Shown: positions 1-5,819 of the stretch, piece after piece
Layout: the number at the start of each line of letters is the position of its first letter
Numbering within the stretch: position 1 is the stretch's first letter
Assembly: GCA_027041035.1 (NCBI GenBank)
Contig: JALULB010000215.1
Location: 1 to 9,745, forward strand
Direction of reading: 5' to 3'
DNA length: 9,745 nucleotides
From: Sedimenticola sp.
Lineage (GTDB): Bacteria > Pseudomonadota > Gammaproteobacteria > Chromatiales > Chromatiaceae
Program-made: the position numbers and the translations under genes
Notes under the pieces: model-generated
What the model was told of the DNA's origin: nothing
What the model saw: only the letters and a program-made list of their open reading frames with translations
Database searches by the model: none

Positions 1-401
1 TGTCCGGCATGGGCGGCATGAGCGGAATGTCCGGCATGGGCGGCATGAGTGGAATGTCCGGCATGGGCGGCATGAGCGGAATGTCCGGCATGGGCGGCAT
101 GAGCGGAATGTCCGGCATGGGTGGCATGAGCGGAATGTCCGGCATGGGTGGCATGAGCGGAATGTCCGGCTACTTCAAGATCACGCCGCAGGGCCAGATC
201 TTTTTCTATCCGGCAACCGGAATGTCTGGTATGAGCGGAATGTCCGGCATGGGCGGCATGAGTGGAATGTCCGGCATGGGCGGCATGAGCGGAATGTCCG
301 GCATGGGCGGCATGAGTGGTATGTCCGGCATGGGCGGAATGTCCGGCATGGGCGGTATGAGCGGTATGTCAGGTGGTTACTGGACTCCGCCTAAGAGCTG
401 A
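1..401 (+). CDS. Met-X-Gly triplet-repeat protein, 5'-truncated by the window edge
   Basis: The frame is open to the window edge, so the N-terminus (and any signal peptide) is not visible; the first in-window ATG at 9 is inside the repeat and is unlikely to be the true start. From base 9 the product is 130 residues. Residues 1-54 are six copies of a nine-residue unit (MGGMSGMSG). Residues 55-71 are a non-repetitive aromatic insert, YFKITPQGQIFFYPATG. Residues 72-122 return to Met-Ser-Gly / Met-Gly-Gly triplets, and the tail is GYWTPPKS. Met occupies every third residue in both blocks (35 Met in all) and Gly another third, a collagen-like Gly-X-Y spacing without proline. I recognise no named family. 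Met-rich segments can bind Cu(I) or act as oxidant sinks, and Gly-every-third sequences can form polyproline-II-type bundles; both are inferences here. A hairpin terminator follows, so it is probably transcribed separately from the cytochrome operon. Confidence 0.75.
   Translation, partial: SGMGGMSGMSGMGGMSGMSGMGGMSGMSGMGGMSGMSGMGGMSGMSGMGGMSGMSGYFKITPQGQIFFYPATGMSGMSGMSGMGGMSGMSGMGGMSGMSGMGGMSGMSGMGGMSGMGGMSGMSGGYWTPPKS
9..374 (+). repeat. 27-bp tandem repeat encoding (Met-Ser/Gly-Gly)n
   Basis: Units of 27 bp begin at 9, 36, 63, 90, 117 and 144. After a 51-bp non-repeat insert (171-221) they resume at 222, 249, 276, 303 and 348, with one shortened 18-bp unit at 330. Units differ mainly at synonymous third positions (agc/agt, ggc/ggt, gga/ggc). 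Near identity at the DNA level suggests recent expansion by slippage or unequal recombination, so copy number may vary between strains. All length changes seen are multiples of 9 bp and keep the frame. Confidence 0.9.
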
Positions 402-415
402 ACCAGCCCCATTAA

Positions 416-465
416 ACGCCAGGAACGGCGTGTTGAGCATCTGCGCACAAGGATGTGCGTTTTTT
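416..465 (+). terminator. Hairpin terminator after the Met-repeat gene
   Basis: Two small hairpins lie in tandem. The first is acgcc (416-420) with ggcgt (427-431). The second is cgcac (444-448) with gtgcg (455-459), a six-base loop and a run of six T (460-465). The second has the form of a rho-independent terminator on the plus strand. It lies 28 bp before the start codon of the cytochrome gene, so the operon promoter must be in this short gap, or transcription reads through. I found no convincing -35/-10 pair in the gap. Confidence 0.65.
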
Positions 466-492
466 AATGAAGCAAGTTTTGAGGAGTCTCCG

Positions 493-1290
493 ATGAAATT
501 ACTGGGCCGTTATCTGCCGCTTGTCGGATTACTGATATTGATTGGGTCGCAAACCACATGGGCTGCTGGACAGGCCACAAGCCAGTCCATGGACTACGAG
601 CGGGCCCGTTGGCACCCGATCCATTTCAAACCCATGATAGATCAGGCGACCGATGAGCAATGCCTGGCTTGTCACAAGGAGATTCTCGATCACCGAGTGA
701 GAAAGGCTTCGCCAGCCGGCGTAACGGCCAAGGAGTCACTGGCGTGGTATGAAACCCTGAATACTTATGCGGGCGAGCAGGAAACCTTCCATCGTCGGCA
801 TCTCGTAACACCCTATGCAAAGCGCATCATGGATATGAAATGCAATACCTGTCATCAGGGGAACGATCCACGTGAGGAGACCGCGAATTCATCCGCCACG
901 GGGCGGAGTGACCTGACTCAGCGCAAGCATGTGGATCCGAATATCTGTTTGATGTGTCATGGCCAGTTTCCCTATAAGAATATGGGTATACCAGGCCCGT
1001 GGCCGGAGAATGAAAAAGCGTTCACTACCTGCCTGACCTGTCATGCGGCGATTCGCACGCACCGTCATCAAGTGAATTTCCTGAAGGCGGAGGCCATCGA
1101 GGCCGCCGGCAAGGAAGACCCGGATGTCTGCTATGGCTGCCATGGGGGCCGTGCCTGGTATCGCATCAGCTACCCGTATCCCCGCCATGACTGGCCGAAC
1201 GCGACACCGGCGCCGGATTGGGCAAAAGATCGGCCGACCGAATCACCGGCCCGTTTCCTGAAATCCGTCAAGGCCGCGGCCAGCAAATAA
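493..1290 (+). CDS. Periplasmic pentahaem c-type cytochrome
   Basis: 265 residues from ATG 493, chosen because gaggag (481-486) sits six bases upstream and the product then begins with a clean signal peptide (hydrophobic residues about 8-19, likely cut near residue 25 after TTWAA). An in-frame ATG at 373 would put 40 non-signal residues in front. Five haem c motifs are seen: CLACH 57-61, CNTCH 117-121, CLMCH 152-156, CLTCH 180-184 and CYGCH 213-217. Many other His residues (for example 67, 100, 103, 146, 190, 192, 232) could be distal ligands. There is no second membrane segment, so it should be a soluble or loosely attached periplasmic protein. It is first in an operon with a DmsA/DmsB-like pair and no membrane anchor, so the likely role is electron carrier for the Mo enzyme, a position comparable to NrfB (pentahaem) or DmsE (decahaem) in other systems. 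Direction of electron flow is not shown. The gap to the next gene is 19 bp. Confidence 0.88.
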   Translation: MKLLGRYLPLVGLLILIGSQTTWAAGQATSQSMDYERARWHPIHFKPMIDQATDEQCLACHKEILDHRVRKASPAGVTAKESLAWYETLNTYAGEQETFHRRHLVTPYAKRIMDMKCNTCHQGNDPREETANSSATGRSDLTQRKHVDPNICLMCHGQFPYKNMGIPGPWPENEKAFTTCLTCHAAIRTHRHQVNFLKAEAIEAAGKEDPDVCYGCHGGRAWYRISYPYPRHDWPNATPAPDWAKDRPTESPARFLKSVKAAASK

Positions 1291-1309
1291 CTACCCTGGA
1301 GATCTGTCA

Positions 1310-3883
1310 ATGAGTGCCAAAGCAAAAAAATTCGGTTTCCTCGCGGATCGTCTGAAGATGAATCGCCGCTCCTTCCTGAAGACATCGTCGTTGACGGCCA
1401 CGGCCCTGGGCGTTGGCGGCGGGTTGTTGAAAAGCCAGGATGCAAAGGCTTTCGCCTACGAACCCTATCCGCGCGACGACCAACTGGAAACCGTCGTGAC
1501 CAGTTGCGCGCACAACTGCGGCTCCCGGCACATGCTGGTCGCGCACAAGAAGGGCGATGTCATCGTCCGCCTGTCCACCGATAATGGCAGCTATCAGAAA
1601 GGCGGTCATTTCGACAAGGACGAGGAAGACGAGTTGCAACTGCGTGCCTGCCTGCGCGGTCGCTCCTATCGGCAGCGCCTGTACTCGGCCGAACGCCTGC
1701 TCTATCCGATGATGCGCGTGGGTGAGCGTGGCGAGGGCAAGTTCCGACGTGCCTCCTGGGATGAGGCGTTGAATCATGTCGCGCGCAAGATGATAGAGAT
1801 AAAGAACAAGTACGGCTCGCAGGCGCTTCTGGATCAAAGCTATGCCGGCGCGTCCTATGGCGTGCTGCATAAATCGGACCAGATCGAAGGACTGTTGGGT
1901 CGCTTCATGGGGATGTTTGGTTGCCGCACCAGTTCCTGGTCGGTGCCGTCCTACCAGGGCACCACGACCAGCTCGCGCTGGACCTATGGCACTATCCAGG
2001 ATGGCAACGAAGACGATACCTTCGCGCATTCCAAGCTGATCATCATGTGGGGCTGGAATCCAGCCTATACCTTTCATGGCGGGAATACTTTCTACTACAT
2101 GCGCATGGCCAAGCAGCGCGGTTGCAAGTTCGTGCTGATCGACCCGCAGTACACCGATTCGGCATCCGCCTATGACGCCTGGTGGATCCCGATCAAGCCG
2201 AACACCGACGCGGCGATGATGGCTGGCATGGCGCACTATATCTTCGTCAACAACCTACAGGATCAGCAGTTCATCAATCGCTTCGTGCAGGGCATGGACA
2301 GAGGCACGATGCCGAACTGGTCTCAAAACACGCCGAATGGTCGGGAGAACTTCAAGGACTATATCCTGGGTACCTATGATGGCGTGCCGAAGACGCCGGA
2401 ATGGGCGGCGGAGATCTGCGGCGTATCGGCGAACGATATAAAGAAGCTTGCCGATATGTACGCAACGACCAAGCCCGCCGCGCTGAAGGCATCCTGGGCG
2501 CCGGGCAGAAACGCCTATGGCGAACAGTACAGCCGCATGGGCGCCGCGTTACAGGCGATGACCGGTAATATCGGGAATCTCGGCGGCTGCGCCGAGGGCG
2601 TCGGCAAGGCCTGGCACGCCGAGGCGGTGGCCTATCCCTACGACGAGTACGCCAACATCTGGTTTGGCGCGATCAAGACCGATCGCTGGGCGCATATCGT
2701 GCTGAACTACCCGAACGTGACGCGCGAGGAAGCGGGACTCTGGCCGCGCAACGACTCATGGGATGGCGTGATTCCGAACATCAAGGGGATCTTCTGGCAG
2801 GGTTCGGACTGGTTCAACCAGTTGACCAACATCAACAAGGAGATCGCCGCGATCAAGAAGCTGGAGCTGGTCGTGTGCATGGATTCCACCATCACGCCCT
2901 CCGGTCTGTGGGCCGACGTGCTGTTTCCGATCGCCACCCATTTCGAGCGTCACGATGTGGCCCTGCCCTGGTACAAGGGTCACTACTATATCCATCGGCC
3001 AAAGGTCATCGAGCCGATGGGCGAGTCGAAGACCGATTTTCAGGTGTTCACCGAGCTGGCTTATCGCATCGGCGGCGAGAAGTTCGGCAAGGCCTATAAT
3101 CCGCGCGCGAATCGGGACTACTTCCTCGACAACGACGCCGTGGACGAGGCTTACCTGAAAACCTGGTGGCACGAGAAGGTCATGCATCACCAGGGTGTGA
3201 AGATGCCTTGGGAAGAGTTCAAGAAGCTCGGTGTCTACAAGTTCAAGCTGGACAAGCCGCATGTCGCCTTCCGTGAACAGATCGAGGAGGGCAAGGCGTT
3301 CCAGACGCCGTCCGGCAAGATCGAGATCCTGTGCACAGAGCTGGCGAATATCTCGGACTGGAAGCGAACCAAGTACGGCTACCACGTGCCGTCCATCCCG
3401 AAATGGATCGAGCCTTGGGAATCGCTGAACAGCCCGAAGACGAAGAAACACCCGTTCCACTTGGTTTCTCCGCATCCTCGTTGGCGCACGCATTCGATCT
3501 ACAACAACTGCGAGTGGTTGCGCGAAACCTACGAGCAGGAGGTCACGATCAATGCCTCGGATGCCAAGCGCTTGGGCATCAAGACCGGCGATACCGTGGA
3601 AGTATTCAATGACCGCGGCATGGTGGTGGTGCCGGCCTACGTCACCGAGCGCGTCATGCCCGGTGTCGCGGTGTTGCACGAGGGCGCCTGGATGGCGCTG
3701 GACAAGGATGGTGTCGACTTGGCGGGAAATCCGGATTTCCTGACCCTGGACAACCCCAGTCCGGCGGGAGCTTTCGCCTACAACACGGTGCTCTGTGATA
3801 TTCGTTTGAGCAACCGGAACCATGAGCCGGTGTGGAACCGCCTGGGAACCGCGCGCTCGCATGTATTCCGTCGTGATCTCTGA
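1310..3883 (+). CDS. DmsA-like molybdopterin oxidoreductase catalytic subunit (DMSO reductase family), Tat-exported
   Basis: 857 residues; ATG 1310 has ggag at 1298-1301. A twin-arginine signal NRRSFLK (18-24) and a hydrophobic stretch end near AKA-FA (about 47). The Fe-S region reads C66-x3-C70-x3-H74-x39-C114, followed by LRGRS, RLLYPMMRVG and GEGKFRRASWDEA, which are DmsA-type landmarks. The usual third Cys is His74. By recalled alignment with E. coli DmsA, Ser214 (in VPSYQG) is the candidate Mo ligand. The C-terminal third has the cofactor-binding pattern (PHPRWRTHS, FNDRGMVVVPAYVTERVMPGV, HEGAW). The reaction is two-electron reduction or oxidation at a bis-guanine-dinucleotide Mo centre; candidate substrates are S-oxides, N-oxides or oxyanions, and I cannot choose between them. 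It forms a complex with the next gene's Fe-S subunit and probably exchanges electrons with the pentahaem cytochrome. The family call is firm and the substrate is unknown. Confidence 0.93.
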   Translation: MSAKAKKFGFLADRLKMNRRSFLKTSSLTATALGVGGGLLKSQDAKAFAYEPYPRDDQLETVVTSCAHNCGSRHMLVAHKKGDVIVRLSTDNGSYQKGGHFDKDEEDELQLRACLRGRSYRQRLYSAERLLYPMMRVGERGEGKFRRASWDEALNHVARKMIEIKNKYGSQALLDQSYAGASYGVLHKSDQIEGLLGRFMGMFGCRTSSWSVPSYQGTTTSSRWTYGTIQDGNEDDTFAHSKLIIMWGWNPAYTFHGGNTFYYMRMAKQRGCKFVLIDPQYTDSASAYDAWWIPIKPNTDAAMMAGMAHYIFVNNLQDQQFINRFVQGMDRGTMPNWSQNTPNGRENFKDYILGTYDGVPKTPEWAAEICGVSANDIKKLADMYATTKPAALKASWAPGRNAYGEQYSRMGAALQAMTGNIGNLGGCAEGVGKAWHAEAVAYPYDEYANIWFGAIKTDRWAHIVLNYPNVTREEAGLWPRNDSWDGVIPNIKGIFWQGSDWFNQLTNINKEIAAIKKLELVVCMDSTITPSGLWADVLFPIATHFERHDVALPWYKGHYYIHRPKVIEPMGESKTDFQVFTELAYRIGGEKFGKAYNPRANRDYFLDNDAVDEAYLKTWWHEKVMHHQGVKMPWEEFKKLGVYKFKLDKPHVAFREQIEEGKAFQTPSGKIEILCTELANISDWKRTKYGYHVPSIPKWIEPWESLNSPKTKKHPFHLVSPHPRWRTHSIYNNCEWLRETYEQEVTINASDAKRLGIKTGDTVEVFNDRGMVVVPAYVTERVMPGVAVLHEGAWMALDKDGVDLAGNPDFLTLDNPSPAGAFAYNTVLCDIRLSNRNHEPVWNRLGTARSHVFRRDL

Positions 3884-3904
3884 TAAAAAACCGAGGAGAA
3901 GATA

Positions 3905-4573
3905 ATGGCCCAGACCCTGGACAAAGCAAAGATCAAAGCGGCGGTAAAGCGTCGCAAGAAGCTGGTGTATACCCCGGTGGTGCCGGATATGCAGCTCGGC
4001 TTCATTCACAACAACGTCGACTGTATCGGCTGCCGCGCCTGCGAGATCGCCTGCAAGGACAAGAACGGTCTGCATGCCGGCCCACGATTCCGCCGCGTGC
4101 AGTATATCGAGGGTGGAACCTATCCGGACGTGTACGCCTACAAGGTCAACGTCTCGTGCAATCATTGCGCCGAGCCGGCGTGTCTGCCGACCTGTCCGAC
4201 CGGCGCGATCTTCAAGCGCAAGCAGGACGGTATCGTCGATATCGATTCCACGCTGTGCATCGGTTGTCGTCGCTGCGAGGCCGCGTGTCCCTACGGCGCG
4301 CCGCAGTTCGACCCGGAAGAGAACGTCGTCAAGAAGTGCAACATGTGTGTCGACGAGATCGAGGCCGGTCGCAAGCCATATTGCGTGATGGGTTGCATGA
4401 TGCGGGTATTGGACATCGGGCCGATCGACAAGCTGCGTGACCATACCTGGAACACCAAGGCGATCGGGCCGCACGAAACCCCGGTGCGGGCGGTGAAGAA
4501 CTTTGCCGACCCGGAGTTGACCAACCCCTCCATTGTGTTTGTCGCGAGCCGACACGGCGTGGTGGACAAATGA
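3905..4573 (+). CDS. DmsB-like four-[4Fe-4S] electron-transfer subunit
   Basis: 222 residues; a strong gaggag (3893-3898) lies six bases before the ATG. Four cysteine groups are visible: C40/43/46/50, C85/88/93/97, C118/121/124/128 and C145/148/160/164. The text around them (CIGCRACEIACKD, VSCNHCAEPACLPTCPTGA, CIGCRRCEAACPYGAPQ, VLDIGPIDKLR) matches DmsB/NrfC-type subunits. The last pair is CVMGC-MM where E. coli DmsB has CVESC-P, so the usual Pro is missing. It has no signal peptide, so export is probably by hitch-hiking with the Tat-signal catalytic subunit. It would carry electrons between the Mo subunit and the pentahaem cytochrome, since no DmsC/NrfD-type anchor is present. The residues before the first cluster are Lys/Arg-rich (KAAVKRRKK, 11-19). 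Its stop overlaps the start of the chaperone gene by 4 bp. Confidence 0.93.
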   Translation: MAQTLDKAKIKAAVKRRKKLVYTPVVPDMQLGFIHNNVDCIGCRACEIACKDKNGLHAGPRFRRVQYIEGGTYPDVYAYKVNVSCNHCAEPACLPTCPTGAIFKRKQDGIVDIDSTLCIGCRRCEAACPYGAPQFDPEENVVKKCNMCVDEIEAGRKPYCVMGCMMRVLDIGPIDKLRDHTWNTKAIGPHETPVRAVKNFADPELTNPSIVFVASRHGVVDK

Positions 4574-5310
4574 CTACCGAACTGGAGGATTTCTGCGCGG
4601 CGACCGCCGGAGACCTGCTCGTGCTGGCCGGCCTGCATCGGGAAGAGATTAACGCCGACAAGCTGGCGGAAATGAAACGCCTGAACTTCCCCGATGCGCT
4701 GGCCTTCCGCTTGCAGAGCGAATTCGGGCGACAGGCCCTGTCGCTGTTGAGCAACGCACTGGGCGAGCTGCCCGAGCAACCCGATGCGGCGGTTATCGAT
4801 GAACTGGCGGTGGACTACGCCTCCATCTATCTGAACAACAGCTTCGGCGCCTTTCCGGCCGAGTCGGTATGGATAGACGAGGACAGCCTGACGATGCAGG
4901 AACCGATGTTCCAGATCCGCGAATGGTATCGCAAGTACGAACTCGCCGTGCCGGATTGGCGCGCGCGCAGTGACGACCATCTGGTGCATCAGCTTGAGTT
5001 CATCTCTCATCTGCTGTCGGATGGCGGCGAGAATTCGCTTGCCGATGTCGCGCGGTTCAGCGATGAGCATCTGCTGCGCTGGATCGTCGATTTTGCCCGT
5101 CGTGTCGCATCGCGCTGCGATACCCCGCTGTACGCCGGCCTGGTCAGCGTCACGGCGGCCTATGTCGATGAGTTGCGCGATGTGTTGGCACTGATTCTCG
5201 AAGAGCCGCGTCCGACCAGAGAAGAGATCGACGAACGCATGCGACCAAAAGTCGAGGTCGCGGTCGCCGCGCCGCAGGCCTATGTTCCAGGAACCGCGCC
5301 ATCCTGGTAG
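4570..5310 (+). CDS. TorD/DmsD-family molybdoenzyme chaperone
   Basis: 246 residues, starting in an ATGA overlap with the previous gene, which implies translational coupling. The product is mostly helical with no signal or Cys-cluster motifs, as expected for a cytoplasmic chaperone. Family landmarks are DYASIYLNN (82-90), FPAESVWID (95-103), the central Tyr-rich WYRKYEL (119-125), and DDHLVHQLEFISHLL (135-149), matching the D-H-x2-xEL-x-F-M/I pattern of TorD/DmsD proteins. It probably binds the Tat signal of the catalytic subunit and holds it until Mo cofactor insertion. The C-terminal 30 residues (PRPTREEIDE to GTAPSW) are a low-similarity extension that I do not recognise. It is the last gene of the operon; two terminators follow. 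Confidence 0.85.
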   Translation: MTTELEDFCAATAGDLLVLAGLHREEINADKLAEMKRLNFPDALAFRLQSEFGRQALSLLSNALGELPEQPDAAVIDELAVDYASIYLNNSFGAFPAESVWIDEDSLTMQEPMFQIREWYRKYELAVPDWRARSDDHLVHQLEFISHLLSDGGENSLADVARFSDEHLLRWIVDFARRVASRCDTPLYAGLVSVTAAYVDELRDVLALILEEPRPTREEIDERMRPKVEVAVAAPQAYVPGTAPSW

Positions 5311-5317
5311 TTTTCTC

Positions 5318-5366
5318 CGGCTCCCGTTCCCTTTCCCGGTGTTTTCTGGCGGGAGCCGTTTTTTTT
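5318..5366 (+). terminator. Rho-independent terminator of the molybdoenzyme operon
   Basis: A perfect 9-bp GC-rich stem, cggctcccg (5318-5326) with cgggagccg (5350-5358), has a 23-base loop and is followed at once by eight T (5359-5366). It begins 8 bp after the chaperone stop codon, so it ends the four-gene operon. Confidence 0.85.
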
Positions 5367-5421
5367 CCTCTATGGATCTTGTCTCCCACGGGAAAGTGGG
5401 TTGGCACCGGGTTCAGTGTGT

Positions 5422-5493
5422 GGTCCGTATGAAGGGGGAGGCCGGTTTTTGATATTGGCACCGGTGTTTTCCCTTCTATACGGGCCTTTTTTT
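5422..5493 (+). terminator. Second extended hairpin with T-run
   Basis: 5422-5436 pairs with 5471-5486 (ggtccgtat-gaaggg against cccttctatacgggcc) with one bulged base and one G-U pair. An inner stem ccggt/accgg (5442-5446 with 5460-5464) lies inside. Seven T follow directly (5487-5493). The form is that of a terminator reading on the plus strand, 56 bp beyond the first one. It could be a back-up terminator, or the end of a short transcript starting between the two; I see no clear promoter for the latter. Confidence 0.65.
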
Positions 5494-5539
5494 AGTCGTC
5501 TTGTGGGGTTTATCCATTCCTCGGAATGGGAGCCGGATT

Positions 5540-5547
5540 GTGATTTT
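5540..5547. repeat. Left 8-bp target-site duplication
   Basis: gtgatttt at 5540-5547 is repeated exactly at 5700-5707, directly abutting both ends of the 152-bp element. This is the expected footprint of an insertion making an 8-bp duplication. Confidence 0.85.
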
Positions 5548-5699
5548 GTAACTACTCAGCGAGTAGATCAAATAAAGGGTAACTGCTCAGATCGCCGCTG
5601 AAATGCGTCAGATCAAGGCAAAAAATGTGATTTTACAAGTGTAAATGACCATTTTTGAACGCAGAGCTGGCGCATTTCAGCGGTTAGCTGAGTAGTTAC
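5548..5699 (+). mobile_element. 152-bp non-autonomous element (MITE-like), IS66-type ends
   Basis: The ends are perfect 13-bp inverted repeats: gtaactactcagc at 5548-5560 and its reverse complement at 5687-5699. An 8-bp direct duplication (gtgatttt) flanks it exactly. Inside, 5579-5611 is a second, longer copy of the end sequence that pairs with 5667-5699 (28 of 33 positions), so most of the element can fold into a long hairpin. It has no coding capacity. GTAA termini with an 8-bp duplication are characteristic of the IS66 family, so I infer a deletion derivative of an IS66-like element. The family call is an inference; the element boundaries are directly seen. Its right-hand 68 bp (5632-5699) recur inverted at 9645-9712 with one mismatch. 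Confidence 0.85.
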
Positions 5700-5707
5700 G
5701 TGATTTT
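5700..5707. repeat. Right 8-bp target-site duplication
   Basis: gtgatttt immediately follows the right inverted repeat of the 152-bp element and equals the octamer at 5540-5547. Confidence 0.85.
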
Positions 5708-5819
5708 TTATTATCGCTGAATATCCGCGGGAACAGCCTTTGTCTGCCGCGATGATACGGGCTGGATGCGCGGGAATTTATTACTCAAGGGTGTTGTTGA
5801 TAACCCACTGGATACTCCG

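Larger units (their letters stand above)
5311..5819. other. Non-coding region between the Mo operon and the ferredoxin-like gene
   Basis: About 510 bases without a credible gene. In order it holds: a terminator (5318-5366); a small cccac/gtggg hairpin (5385-5400); two copies of the 10-mer ttggcaccgg (5401-5410 and 5455-5464); a second terminator (5422-5493); the 152-bp mobile element with its target duplication (5540-5707); and about 110 bases leading to the next gene. A 66-codon frame at 5401-5601 crosses a terminator and the mobile element and is not believed to be a gene. Confidence 0.7.

Noticed and set aside
9..374. Regular 27-bp direct repeats considered as a CRISPR-like or non-coding array
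   Set aside because: There are no spacers; the units are contiguous, keep one reading frame, vary mostly at synonymous sites and end in a normal stop codon, so they are a coding tandem repeat.
373..492. An earlier start for the cytochrome at ATG 373
   Set aside because: It overlaps the previous gene, spans the terminator hairpin and would bury the signal peptide 40 residues in; ATG 493 has a good ribosome site.
2756..4555. A 599-codon open frame on the minus strand opposite the catalytic and Fe-S subunit genes
   Set aside because: It runs antisense across two genes with clear family motifs, has no recognisable domains and an Arg/His/Leu-rich composition typical of shadow frames in GC-rich DNA.
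1310..5310. Assignment of the operon as a specific DMSO, selenate, arsenate or tetrathionate reductase
   Set aside because: Family landmarks show only DmsA/DmsB type; substrate specificity cannot be read from the sequence without a phylogeny, so no gene symbols were given.
5401..5601. A 66-codon frame in the intergenic region
   Set aside because: It passes through a terminator hairpin and the left part of the mobile element, with no ribosome site and no recognisable product.
5548..5699. The palindromic element considered as a CRISPR fragment, attachment site or riboswitch
   Set aside because: The exact flanking octamers and terminal inverted repeats fit a transposed element, and a second copy lies at 9645 in unrelated context.
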